A program made the position numbers and the translations under genes. This document shows, piece by piece, positions 26,304-34,723 of a DNA stretch of 64,000 bases. Location: the NCBI RefSeq assembly GCF_012524115.1, contig NZ_JAAZWB010000078.1, positions 1 to 64,000 of the forward strand, given 5' to 3'. Position 1 is the first letter of the stretch, and every line of letters begins with the position of its first letter. The notes below the pieces were generated by a model. That model was given only the letters and a program-made list of their open reading frames with translations. It ran no database searches and was not told where the DNA came from. Source of the DNA: Bacillus sp. RO1 (GTDB lineage: Bacteria; Bacillota; Bacilli; Bacillales; Bacillaceae_I).

Positions 26304-26833
26304 TTCCACACATCTACTTCCTCTGGCATCACATGGCCGCAATGGTCACAAGTGCGCAGTTCTTCGCTACCATTGAACTCCTCTATCGCTCCCTTTACCT
26401 GAGTTTCAATATTAGTTAATTGAACCGTCACCCGGTGCATTTCCTCATTACAGTTGTCACAGAACCAAACAAAGTCCTCAAGCTCCCCTTTATCCCTCTT
26501 CCTTTCCAAAACAATTCCGTACGTATCCGCTACACGGTGAGGGGAATGTGGGACATTTGCCGGCAACATAAACATTTCCCCTTCTTTTACCGTAACCACT
26601 TCGCGCTCTCCACTTTCATTGATGCATTCTACATAACAGTCACCTTTCACTTGATAAAAGAACTCGTCTGAGGGATCAACATGGAAGTCCCTTCTTCTAT
26701 TCGGTCCTCCAAGAAGCATCGCAATAAATTCAGAATCCTCCCAAAGTACTTTATTATTAACCGGCGGTTTCAATAGGTGCTTATTGTCCTCGATCACTTT
26801 CATAATGTTCATAGATCTCGTCTTTAATGCCAT
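26294..26833 (-). CDS. 3-hydroxyanthranilate 3,4-dioxygenase
   Basis: 179-aa cupin extradiol dioxygenase. The Fe(II) ligands are His51 and Glu57 in RDFHVDPSDEFF and His96 in NVPHSPHR. Two CxxC pairs (Cys125/Cys128 and Cys162/Cys165) form the rubredoxin-like second metal site that bacterial enzymes have and animal ones lack. It opens the ring of 3-hydroxyanthranilate to 2-amino-3-carboxymuconate semialdehyde. ATG at 26833 with GAGGAGG upstream. Confidence 0.95.
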   Translation of the reverse strand: MALKTRSMNIMKVIEDNKHLLKPPVNNKVLWEDSEFIAMLLGGPNRRRDFHVDPSDEFFYQVKGDCYVECINESGEREVVTVKEGEMFMLPANVPHSPHRVADTYGIVLERKRDKGELEDFVWFCDNCNEEMHRVTVQLTNIETQVKGAIEEFNGSEELRTCDHCGHVMPEEVDVWKCE

Positions 26834-26866
26834 TGCTAATTCCTCCTCATTATTTTGTAAGCGCTA

Positions 26867-27616
26867 TCAAATTGCGCTAATATAACCAAGTTCTTTTGAA
26901 ATTTGCCTGGATGTCCGTAAAACACTTTGAATAATGGCCTGTTTTTGCTCTCCTTGCATATAAGATATCGGTCCAACCATATTCAGAGCCGCTACTGTTT
27001 GACCTGTATAAGAATGAATAGGAGCAGCAATTCCGTATAACCCCAATTCATTTTCATTATTGCTGATGGCGTAGCCTTGTTCTCTTATTTCTTCTAATTC
27101 TCTTTTTAACTTTTTCACACAAGTGATGGTATTTGGCGCTCTTTGCAACAGGCCTTTAGAAATAGTAGGTTGGATGAATGATGGATTGAAAGACAATAAA
27201 ATCTTTCCTGTACTTGTACAATAAGCAGGCTTGCGGGCACCGACAAAAGTCGGAACAGGTACGGAATTTTTGGCAGAAACCTTCAGGACAAAACGAACCT
27301 CCCCAGCATCAAACATACCGATATGGACGGTACCGTTGTACTGGCGGACCAAGTCCTCCACGATTGGAATGGCTTCACTGTATATGTCCTGCTGATACAT
27401 GACATGATTACTCCACTCAAGCAATTTCCAGCCGAGCCGATATTTCTTTTTGCTGTCCTGTATCAAAATTCCTTCATGGCATAGCGTACTGACAATATGA
27501 TGGACCGTACTTACATTCATCCCTAACTTCTCCGCAATTTCCCGATTACCCAAAACTGGCTCATTCCCTGTAAAACAGTTCAGAATCTTTGCTACTTTCA
27601 GCACAGAGGATATCAT
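26867..27616 (-). CDS. IclR-family transcriptional regulator of the cluster
   Basis: 249 aa: winged helix-turn-helix at about 1-65 (NREIAEKLGMNVSTVHHIVSTL) and an IclR effector-binding domain from about 75 (PAYCTSTGKILLS, ELGLYGIAAPI). It is encoded between the hydroxylase and dioxygenase genes, so it is very likely the pathway regulator, with an aromatic acid or pathway intermediate as ligand. The inverted repeat at 29314-29330 is the best operator candidate. Confidence 0.9.
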   Translation of the reverse strand: MISSVLKVAKILNCFTGNEPVLGNREIAEKLGMNVSTVHHIVSTLCHEGILIQDSKKKYRLGWKLLEWSNHVMYQQDIYSEAIPIVEDLVRQYNGTVHIGMFDAGEVRFVLKVSAKNSVPVPTFVGARKPAYCTSTGKILLSFNPSFIQPTISKGLLQRAPNTITCVKKLKRELEEIREQGYAISNNENELGLYGIAAPIHSYTGQTVAALNMVGPISYMQGEQKQAIIQSVLRTSRQISKELGYISAI

Positions 27617-27709
27617 GTCTTCGCCCCTTTTTCATCAAAGTTCTACAACAAATATCAGAATATAACTAATATTCTAATATTTATACACAGAACGCCATTT
27701 CCCTTTATT

Positions 27710-29185
27710 TCAGATGAGATTTTTTTCTGGTTTAGTTGTAACCTTCAGAGCTTGTTCAGCCATATCGAATTTACTCTTACGTTTGTATTGATTGTAAAAA
27801 ATTGCTCTTTTTCTGATTGGATCCCCGGTATAATAGCGTTCGTATTGTAATAAGCGTTGGCCGAAAGCTTCTCCGCAAAGGTCCCATGCCAGCTTAAATA
27901 TGCGAACACGTTCTTCTGCTGACACTCCTTCTCGTCCTCCAAAATACTTGTCTAAATCTGGGCGTAATTCTGTATTTTCGAAGTCGGCACCTGTAGGAGA
28001 CATCAGCAAACCACCTGCTCCAATAATTTGCATCACTTCGATTGCGCGTGGGTACATTTTTGGTAATAGGCCTCTAATGGTTTCAAGAGGTGCCGGTGCC
28101 GGACGGTATTCTCCATCCTTTGTCACTTCATACTCATATTCGGATACTCGTAATAGTGCTCGAATTGTTTCTACTGCTTGAACCAGTTCACCAAGATCAT
28201 TTTGCACATTCAAAAATCCATCTACTCCAATGGAATCTGCTACTTTACATGCGACTTCTGTTGCAAAGGCCAGTTTCACATACCCTCTGACCCCTGATTG
28301 ATGCGCAGGCTGTTGAGCAATTCCTGTCATTGGATATAAGGAATTGGCCGCTTCCACATTGTTATACATGAATACTCTGTCCCACGGCACCGATACATCG
28401 TCGAACGCAAGGATAGCATCCATTTCTTCATACCTAGAAGCCAACGGATGATCAAATACAGATCGTTTTCCATCCTGCATCGGCTCACGGCAAATAATCC
28501 GTAATCCTGGTGTATCAATAGGAATGGCAAATGCAAGTGCATACCTCTCATCACCAGGTTGGAACCCTGGGAAAGAATAGATAATCACTTCATCTGTGAT
28601 AGGAGCTAATGTTGCCAACATTTTGGCACCTCTAACAACTAACCCATCCTTCGTTTCCTTTACTGTCCCTAAATGGGTAAACAAATCCTTTTGTTCATAG
28701 GAAGCTTTACTTCGATCATTTTGCGGATTAATGATTGCATGTGTTAAAAATAAATCATTATCCCTGATATGACGGTAATAGTTTCGTATATTTACGGACC
28801 AATCCGGATTGTATTTATCCAAAAACCAAGAGTTGCTTGCCATCGAGGTGACCACTACATTCAAGAAATCCGGAGTTCTTCCCATCAGTCCGAATGTTGC
28901 ACGTGCATAAGCCTCAAACAACCTGCTGCGGGCCATAAGATCTTCATGGGACCTAGGTACAAGAAACGCGTTATTCACCCGTTCCCCTGTTTCTTCACAC
29001 ACATGCGTTATCTTATCCTGATACTCGGGATCAAACTGCATGTCATAAAGTTTGGCAATTTCATGAATTGGCTGCTTGAACACATCTTCGTTATATAAAT
29101 CCTCAACTTTCCGACCACCAAGCCAGACTTCAGGCTTTCTTGCTCTTAACGAGTTAATGTATTGCTCCCCTGTCCTGATTCCCAT
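27710..29185 (-). CDS. HpaB-type flavin-dependent monooxygenase, probable anthranilate 3-monooxygenase
   Basis: 491-aa oxygenase of the 4-hydroxyphenylacetate 3-hydroxylase large-subunit family (acyl-CoA dehydrogenase-like fold). The family N-terminus [14 protein letters not shown] and segments such as [14 protein letters not shown] and [14 protein letters not shown] are clear. HpaB enzymes use FADH2 supplied by a separate reductase, which is not encoded here. The pathway downstream starts with 3-hydroxyanthranilate, and a HpaB-type anthranilate 3-hydroxylase is known from Geobacillus, so anthranilate is the likely substrate; the substrate itself is inference. ATG at 29185 with AAGGGGG upstream; a GTG at 29254 is rejected. 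Confidence 0.88.
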   Translation of the reverse strand: MGIRTGEQYINSLRARKPEVWLGGRKVEDLYNEDVFKQPIHEIAKLYDMQFDPEYQDKITHVCEETGERVNNAFLVPRSHEDLMARSRLFEAYARATFGLMGRTPDFLNVVVTSMASNSWFLDKYNPDWSVNIRNYYRHIRDNDLFLTHAIINPQNDRSKASYEQKDLFTHLGTVKETKDGLVVRGAKMLATLAPITDEVIIYSFPGFQPGDERYALAFAIPIDTPGLRIICREPMQDGKRSVFDHPLASRYEEMDAILAFDDVSVPWDRVFMYNNVEAANSLYPMTGIAQQPAHQSGVRGYVKLAFATEVACKVADSIGVDGFLNVQNDLGELVQAVETIRALLRVSEYEYEVTKDGEYRPAPAPLETIRGLLPKMYPRAIEVMQIIGAGGLLMSPTGADFENTELRPDLDKYFGGREGVSAEERVRIFKLAWDLCGEAFGQRLLQYERYYTGDPIRKRAIFYNQYKRKSKFDMAEQALKVTTKPEKNLI

Positions 29186-29202
29186 TCCAATTCCCCCTTT
29201 AT

Positions 29203-29216
29203 TGAAATCGCTTTCA
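29203..29216 (-). promoter_or_regulatory. CcpA cre site in the cluster leader
   Basis: TGAAATCGCTTTCA matches the cre consensus TGWNANCGNTNWCA at every position. It lies about 55-68 nt downstream of the predicted transcription start, a position where CcpA acts as a roadblock, so the cluster should be shut off when preferred sugars are present. Confidence 0.82.
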
Positions 29217-29277
29217 TTTTGTTGCACTCTGTCTCCAAGAATATGTAGTTTCACCTCCCTACAAACTCTCTTCCTAA

Positions 29278-29330
29278 ACTATAGGATGAAAAATTTATCT
29301 AAACAATTAGAAAATTTCAAATAGTGAAAT
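29278..29330 (-). promoter_or_regulatory. Promoter and IclR-like operator of the anthranilate cluster
   Basis: On the minus strand TTGTTT (29301-29306), 17 nt and TATAGT (29278-29283) form a sigma-A promoter. About 8 bp upstream of the -35 lies the inverted repeat ATTTCA-N5-TGAAAT (29314-29330), similar in style to IclR-family operators and placed as for an activator. The leader to the ATG is about 85 nt and contains the cre site. Confidence 0.62.
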
Positions 29331-29345
29331 CTCAATAAAAAAAGC

Positions 29346-29371
29346 CAGTTCTTTTTGATAAAAAAGAACTG
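29346..29371 (-). terminator. Terminator upstream of the cluster promoter
   Basis: CAGTTCTTTTT (29346-29356) pairs with AAAAAGAACTG (29361-29371). The minus strand then reads seven T (A-run at 29337-29343). It separates the catabolic cluster from the L,D-transpeptidase transcript. Confidence 0.82.
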
Positions 29372-29400
29372 ACTCTTATATAAAACTGACTCTGTTAAAC

Positions 29401-29590
29401 ACCGCGGTTGATTTCCGCACTAGGCTTCGCTTTCCTAGGGGCGTTTGGGGAGCCTCCTCGACTTTCGACTGGGGGGTCTCCTAAACGCTATCTCCCTCAG
29501 GACAAGGAAGGCTATGACAGAGAAACATCGCACGAAGAAAAGCGTACCATTTTCGAGGAGTCTTCGCCTATTGCTCCAATCAACAACTAG
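29401..29590 (+). repeat. GC-rich dispersed repeat, copy 2
   Basis: Begins CCGCGGTTGATTTCCGC, with GGGGAGCCTCCTCG and GGGGTCTCC blocks, and ends TTTTCGAGGAG...TTGCTCCAATCAAC. It is a long copy with the same ending as the one at 58096. ORFs in it on both strands are shadows. It forms the right boundary of the catabolic cluster. Confidence 0.85.
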
Positions 29591-29660
29591 GTTGCTGCAA
29601 AAATCAACAGTATGCTTTAACAGAGCCATAAAATTAAAAAGTAGAGGAACTACCGTTTGT

Positions 29661-30167
29661 TCACCTCAATACACCCTTCTCTTTCCCAAGCTCCTCAAAA
29701 GTTTTCCCAGTTTTCACTATCCATATTTTCGTCCCAACAGGCACCCTATCGAACAAAGCTTCCACATTTCTATTTTCCAACCGAATGCACCCTTGTGTCA
29801 CATAGCCTCCAATGGAGTACGGATTGTTCGTTCCATGCACTCCATAAGTCCTGCCATCGGTATCTTCTGCGTCAAAACCAATCCATCTTGTGCCAAGGGG
29901 ATTCTTTGGATCGCCGCCAGCGATGTCTTTTTTGCGATAGTAAGGATTAATTGCTTTTACTATAATGGTGAACTCACCCTCAGGTGTAAGTTCTTTCGAT
30001 TTACCTGTGGCTACGGTATGGACTTCTTTCAATTCTTCACCTTGAATATACGCAAGCTGATTGGTCTGTTTATTAACAATAATATATGGATCGCCTGGAA
30101 GAGGATTTGGTCCAAGCGGCCAGAGTGGTGAGGTCACCAGTGCGAAAATTAATGAAAAAATGAACAT
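29661..30167 (-). CDS. L,D-transpeptidase (YkuD domain)
   Basis: 168 aa with an N-terminal hydrophobic export signal (about 1-20) and a YkuD catalytic domain. The active-site block is HGTNNPYSIG followed by VTQGCIRLEN, with the catalytic Cys in QGCIRL. It should act outside the membrane, forming 3-3 or alternative peptidoglycan cross-links, as YkuD-type enzymes do in the spore cortex or cell wall. No LysM domain is present. RBS AGGTGG precedes the ATG. Confidence 0.9.
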   Translation of the reverse strand: MFIFSLIFALVTSPLWPLGPNPLPGDPYIIVNKQTNQLAYIQGEELKEVHTVATGKSKELTPEGEFTIIVKAINPYYRKKDIAGGDPKNPLGTRWIGFDAEDTDGRTYGVHGTNNPYSIGGYVTQGCIRLENRNVEALFDRVPVGTKIWIVKTGKTFEELGKEKGVLR

Positions 30168-30224
30168 CTTCCATCCACCTGCCTTTTAGGTATAGTGTGG
30201 TTGAAAGGTGTTCATTCCATTCGC

Positions 30225-31190
30225 TTACTTCGTTGTTTCCAAACCGATAAAATCACTTTTAAGTATTAAGTATTGTTCAAATTCTTTTAGGAGATGACGA
30301 AGAGCCGCTCTCGTTTCAAACTCTTCACGGGATTGTGGAAGCGGCATTTCTTGAAAGGCCTCGTGCATATCGCGCAAGCGTTGCAAGAATAGATATGCAG
30401 TATTTCCTGCGTGAATGGCATGCTCAAGATCCTCTATAAAATCTGCTACCATGTGAGCTTGCTCCACATTATGTTCTATTGAAGCTACTATAGGAAGCAT
30501 CCGTTCCATGACATCCAGCTGCTTTTCCCTCATTTTAAAATAAAAATAATGATGATTTTCCTCCCGTCTGAAGTGGTTTTCCACATCACGGAAGGCCAAA
30601 CTTTTCGCTTCTTTTAATATCTTATTCGTTTCTGGTATCTCTTGCCCACCCCATCCACGATCACCATGACGAAGAAAATAGGCTATCTCCGAAAACACCT
30701 TATGAAAGTTTTCCTCTACTTGCAACTGGTAGCTTTTCAATTCCTTTTCCACACTTGGCATATAAGTATTCATAATGAGAGCGACTCCTATGCCTATGAA
30801 AATGATGCTTAGTTCATTGATGACAAGTCCTATTGAATAAGCCTCCACTGAATAAACATGAAGAAGTATGACGGAACTGGTGGCTATACCCTCTGTGATT
30901 CTGAGCATCACCGTAACAGGTATAAAAAATAATAAAAGAAGCGCTATGGATACCGGATTGTACCCTAATAACTCAAAGAACACAAAACCGAATAAGAGGC
31001 TTAAGGAGCATGCGAAAAAACGGGCAGTTGCCACTTTCCATGACTTCCTTACTGTATTTTGGATACAGAGGATTGCAATGATTCCAGCTGAAGCGTAAAA
31101 ATCCAGGTTTAATAACTGTGCAATACTGATTGCAATCCCTGTACCGAGGGCGGTCTTTGCTGTGCGGTATCCGATTTTAAATTTTCTCAT
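30225..31190 (-). CDS. yqjA: Aromatic acid exporter-type membrane protein YqjA
   Basis: 321 aa. About four to six transmembrane helices fill the first 145 residues (ALGTGIAISIAQLLNL, FACSLSLLFGFVFFELLG, SIIFIGIGVALIMNTYMP), and a long helical cytosolic domain follows (about 150-310). This is the DUF939/ArAE family, to which B. subtilis YqjA belongs, between artPQR and yqjC. Family membership suggests efflux of aromatic acids, which is interesting next to an aromatic-acid catabolic cluster, but the gene belongs to the conserved backbone. Confidence 0.85.
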   Translation of the reverse strand: MRKFKIGYRTAKTALGTGIAISIAQLLNLDFYASAGIIAILCIQNTVRKSWKVATARFFACSLSLLFGFVFFELLGYNPVSIALLLLFFIPVTVMLRITEGIATSSVILLHVYSVEAYSIGLVINELSIIFIGIGVALIMNTYMPSVEKELKSYQLQVEENFHKVFSEIAYFLRHGDRGWGGQEIPETNKILKEAKSLAFRDVENHFRREENHHYFYFKMREKQLDVMERMLPIVASIEHNVEQAHMVADFIEDLEHAIHAGNTAYLFLQRLRDMHEAFQEMPLPQSREEFETRAALRHLLKEFEQYLILKSDFIGLETTK

Positions 31191-31279
31191 CCATAAAACT
31201 CTCCCGACTTTCGTTTGTTCAACATATCACATAGTACTACTATACATGAAAATTGGAGGGAGTTGTTTATTTATCGGTA

Positions 31280-33151
31280 TTAATGCAATAGCTTCTCAAA
31301 TTCATTGACCAGCTCTTCAAACCTTTTCAACGATTCCTCGATTGGCTCTTTTTGACTCATATCCACTCCTGCCCGCTTTAAAATATCAATTGGGGGTAGG
31401 CTGCCACCTGAAGAAAATAGCTCTTTCAGTATCTTATTCTGCGCATCAGTTCCGCCTTCTTCCAATTGCTCTGCAAGCGCTGCGGATGCAGCAAAACTTG
31501 TTGCATATTGATACGTATAGAAACTTGAATGGAAAAAGTGAGGTACTCTGGCCCATTCCATGGCAATTTCCTTATCCACTTCCATGTCTTTTCCATAATA
31601 CTTTTTATTTAGGTCATAATAGACTGCTTTAATGGCTTCTGCATGTAACGGTTCTTCATTTTGCCCCATTTCATGGATAATCTTTTCAAACTCCGCAAAT
31701 TGCGTTTGACGGAAAAGCGTAACTCGAAAATCCTCTAAATATTGATAGAGGGCATGAATTTTTTCTTCCTTCGTTTTTGCTTCATCCATCAACTGCTTAT
31801 GAAGAAGATGCTCCTGCAATGTAGAGGAAACCTCTGCCGTAAACGTCACGTATCTTGCATCCTGATAAGGTTGATTTTCATTGGAAAAATAAGAATGCAT
31901 CGCATGCCCCATCTCATGGGCCAGAGTCAGCACGTCGCTTGGAAGCCCCTGATAATTCAATAAGACAAATGGGTGGGAATCATAAGAACCTATTTGATAA
32001 GCCCCTGTTGCTTTACCAGGTGTGTTATAAACATCCACCCAATTGGAAGAGAGCCCCTTTGATAGCGTTTTTATATATGCCTCACCTATTGGCGATAATC
32101 CCTTTATTACTATTTCCTTTGCCTCCTCATATGGAATCTTTTCCTCTTTGGTATAAGGAGATGGTGCAGAAAGATCGTACATGTGCATGGAGTCGGCGAT
32201 GCCAACATATTTCTCTTTCAATGTAAGATACCGATGAAATAACGGAAGGCCTTCTTCAACGGTGTCAATCAATTGTGTGTAAACCTTCGGGTCAATATCG
32301 TTGCCCTCTAAATGCGCTTCTAATGAGGAAGGATAGTTCCTCGTTGTGGCAAAAAAGTTATTCGCCTTTACGACATTGGCAAGCATGGAAGCAAAGGTAT
32401 CTTGGTAATTTTCAAGGGTCTTGTAATACGTTTGGAAAGCAGCCTTCCTCACTTCCCTGTCCTTGCTCGACATATAGACAGAATATAAAGGTGCCGACAT
32501 TTCATACACTTTATCCTTTACCGTAAAACTTGGGAGGACAAGGTCTTTAGACATCATCGTAAAAAGCTCGCTAGGTGCATTTACAATTGGCATCGTCTTT
32601 ATTAGCATCTTTTCCATTTCCGGTGGCAAGGAATGAATTTTTTCATCATAGGTGTCTTGTAAGTGATTGTAATAAGGAGTTAGTTTCGGACTTTTCATGA
32701 GCTTTTCCCATTGATCTTTTTCTATCTCCTGTAATTCATTTGAAAACCATGCTGTCCTCTCCACCACATATACCATCATGTTTTGGCCTTCATCAGATAA
32801 GGCCTGGGCTGAAGTATTGCTAATATCCACATCCAAATTGATTCGGGAATAGACAAAGATTTTTTCCATCAAACGAAACAGTTCAAAGTAATCCTCTAGT
32901 AAATTTAGGATTTGCTTATCATTGTCCAGTTTTTCTTCTTTTTTGGCAAAACGGTCAGCTAACTTTTTAGCTTTATATACATCCTGTTTCCATTGCGTTT
33001 CATTCTTATATAGAGTCTGGAGATTCCATTTATATTCAGTTGGAATATCAGCGCGCGATTTGTAGGTTGGGCTTTCTGCGTAGGTTAGGGTTGTAGTGAA
33101 GCTTAGAATGATGGTTATTAATAGAGATGTAATGATTCGTGTGGTTTTCAT
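31280..33151 (-). CDS. Secreted oligoendopeptidase F-like M3 metallopeptidase
   Basis: 623 aa. A clear signal peptide (MKTTRIITSLLITIILSF, cleaved near TYA-ESP) is unusual for PepF, which is normally cytosolic. The zinc motif is LAHEMGHAMHSYF (HExxH), with the third ligand Glu in FTAEVSSTLQE. Helical N-terminal lobe as in the family. It should degrade oligopeptides outside the membrane. RBS GGGAGG about 13 nt before the ATG. The upstream region holds a decayed copy of the hairpin-repeat array. Confidence 0.92.
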   Translation of the reverse strand: MKTTRIITSLLITIILSFTTTLTYAESPTYKSRADIPTEYKWNLQTLYKNETQWKQDVYKAKKLADRFAKKEEKLDNDKQILNLLEDYFELFRLMEKIFVYSRINLDVDISNTSAQALSDEGQNMMVYVVERTAWFSNELQEIEKDQWEKLMKSPKLTPYYNHLQDTYDEKIHSLPPEMEKMLIKTMPIVNAPSELFTMMSKDLVLPSFTVKDKVYEMSAPLYSVYMSSKDREVRKAAFQTYYKTLENYQDTFASMLANVVKANNFFATTRNYPSSLEAHLEGNDIDPKVYTQLIDTVEEGLPLFHRYLTLKEKYVGIADSMHMYDLSAPSPYTKEEKIPYEEAKEIVIKGLSPIGEAYIKTLSKGLSSNWVDVYNTPGKATGAYQIGSYDSHPFVLLNYQGLPSDVLTLAHEMGHAMHSYFSNENQPYQDARYVTFTAEVSSTLQEHLLHKQLMDEAKTKEEKIHALYQYLEDFRVTLFRQTQFAEFEKIIHEMGQNEEPLHAEAIKAVYYDLNKKYYGKDMEVDKEIAMEWARVPHFFHSSFYTYQYATSFAASAALAEQLEEGGTDAQNKILKELFSSGGSLPPIDILKRAGVDMSQKEPIEESLKRFEELVNEFEKLLH

Positions 33152-33239
33152 TTTTATTGTGGTCCTCCCTTAGTCTTCTGCTAAGGGTTAGTGTTTGTTT
33201 TCCAGCTTTTTCTATACATTTTGTTTAGGATGAGGATGG

Positions 33240-33375
33240 CGTGACCTCTTTGGGAGTGAAGGGAGTGATGTTGATGGATGAAGACAATTTTGGGCTAGAT
33301 TTGTGATGAGTGTCTTCATAAGGTGCATGAAGACATTCTTGGGGTTTATTTCGCGATGGAAGAGTCTTTATCCTG
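33240..33375 (+). repeat. Degenerate hairpin-repeat array
   Basis: ATGAAGAC at 33278-33285 and 33327-33334 (49 bp apart) and GTCTTCAT/GTCTTTAT at 33312-33319 and 33364-33371 (52 bp apart) keep the arms and spacing of the tandem arrays, while the linker has decayed. One intact hairpin remains: GTCTTCAT, AAGGTGC, ATGAAGAC. It lies between msrA and the M3 peptidase gene. Confidence 0.7.
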
Positions 33376-33407
33376 GCGGGTAGAGATGAAGCAACGTGCA
33401 AATCCCC

Positions 33408-34040
33408 CTACCATTTCAATGCATCCACCAAGGAAATTATTTTGCCCGCTTCTTCTTTATCCCAATGCATAATCTCTTCTTTCAAGGAAGATAGTGTACC
33501 ATATCCTTTTACAAAACTGTTTAGCCTCGCTACCAAAGTTGCATCTGTAAAGGCCTCTTCAGTCAGGAAGTGCTCTCTAAGTTTTTGGGTAGCATTAGAA
33601 TATCTTTTCAGGTAATATTTCTGATGTTTCTCTTCAGCAAGAGTGAAATGAACAAGTGGTGCAATTTCTGTCCCTATTAATTGTGAGTTTTTAGTTTGGA
33701 TCTCTGTTTTATTTTTTTCTATAGCATCTTTTTGGTCGATGTCTTGGTATAAAAATACCGATAAGTATTGCCTCCCCTTATAGTTTCCACGATTAGAATT
33801 GTGGGAGCTCCAAAAGTGACGGGCTATATCATCAAAGGTTATTAAGGTAGGATCATAATCAATTTGTAAGCACTCTGTATGATCTCCCATTTGTTTGTAG
33901 GTGGGAGAAGGTGTAGTTCCGCCTGCATAACCAACTCTTGTGCGAATGATTCCTTTTAAATACCCGAACCGGGCATCTGTTCCCCAGAATCAGCCCATGC
34001 CAAGAGTAGCCGTTTGGAGGCTGTGGTCGCGATTGATCAT
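33408..34040 (-). CDS. msrA: Methionine sulfoxide reductase A with in-frame TGA at the catalytic residue (candidate selenoprotein)
   Basis: Reading from the ATG at 34040 (AAAGGAG 8 nt upstream) gives 210 residues with a single internal TGA at codon 17 (33990-33992). Around it the protein reads GMG, TGA, FWGTDARFG; in MsrA this position is the catalytic Cys of GCFWG. The frame then continues without break through VGYAGGTT, YKQMGDHTECLQIDYDP and the rest of a normal MsrA. A hairpin that fits the bacterial SECIS pattern begins in the right window after the TGA. No C-terminal resolving Cys is present; the only Cys is in HTEC. Selenocysteine MsrA is known in some anaerobic Firmicutes and algae. 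A nonsense mutation or sequencing error remains possible. No sel genes are in the window. Confidence 0.75.
33960..33976 (-). promoter_or_regulatory. Candidate bacterial SECIS hairpin in msrA
   Basis: On the minus strand ATGCCCG, loop GTT and CGGGTAT form a 7-bp stem (one G-U), extendable by two pairs. The loop starts 20 nt after the TGA, and its first base is G. The published bacterial SECIS pattern asks for a small loop with a G among its first two bases, 16-37 nt after the UGA, so this fits. Part of the stem encodes conserved MsrA residues, so chance must be considered. Confidence 0.6.
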
Positions 34041-34120
34041 TGTATGTGCTCCTTTCATTTGAGGAGTTATTATTTGTTAGTTTTAAGTTAGCACGAATAA
34101 TTATGTATGGGAAGCTGTTG

Positions 34121-34675
34121 TATGAGGACAATATTTCTCTTTTTTAGAATACTTTGTCCTCATTCACGCACTATGAGGACAATGTTTCTCTTTTCTCGCT
34201 AACTTTGTCCTCATTCACGCTCTATGAGGACAATGTTTCTCTTTTCTCGCTAACTTTGTCCTCATACACGCTCTATGAGGACAATGTTTCTCTTTTCTCG
34301 CTAACTTTGTCCTCATACACGCTCTATGAGGACATTGTTTCTCTTTTCTCGCTAACTTTGTCCTCATACACGCCCTATGAGGACAATGTTTCTCTTTTCT
34401 CGCTAACTTTGTCCTCATACACGCCTTATGAGGACAATGTTTCTCTTTTCTCGCTAACTTTGTCCTCATACGCGCCCTATGAGGACAATGTTTCTCTTTT
34501 CTCGCTAACTTTGTCCTCATACACGCTCTATGAGGACAATGTTTCTCTTTTCTCGCTAACTTTGTCCTCATTCACGCTCTATGAGGACAATGTTTCTCTT
34601 TTCTCGCTAACTTTGTCCTCATTCACGCTCTATGAGGACAATGTTTCTCTTTTCTCGCTAACTTTGTCCTCATAC
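34121..34675 (+). repeat. Tandem 51-bp hairpin repeat, array 3
   Basis: Eleven units start at 34121 and recur every 51 bp exactly to 34631. Each contains a near-perfect hairpin: TTGTCCTCATA, loop CACGCTC, TATGAGGACAA (11-bp stem), separated by TGTTTCTCTTTTCTCGCTAAC-like linkers. Loop and position-11 variants are the only changes (T for A, CGCGCCC). 51 is a multiple of three, so both strands stay open with 17-residue repeats, but the same family at 52 bp does not keep frame, and no SD or conserved start exists. It lies between artR and msrA. Confidence 0.95.
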
Positions 34676-34686
34676 AAAAAAAGAAA

Positions 34687-34711
34687 ACCAGCTCCTCAAA
34701 CTAGAGCTGGT
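34687..34711 (-). terminator. Terminator of artPQR
   Basis: ACCAGCTC (34687-34694) pairs with GAGCTGGT (34704-34711), followed on the minus strand by a T-rich run (A residues at 34676-34687). Confidence 0.85.
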
Positions 34712-34723
34712 CCCTCGTTATTC

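Noticed and set aside
29408-30131. ORFs overlapping copy 2 of the dispersed repeat and the L,D-transpeptidase
   Set aside because: They are antisense shadows of the repeat and of the transpeptidase gene.
33859-34131. msrA as two separate genes or a simple pseudogene
   Set aside because: The two open segments join in one frame through a single TGA at the catalytic codon, with good SD, intact motifs and a SECIS-like hairpin. A plain nonsense mutation remains possible and is stated as the alternative.
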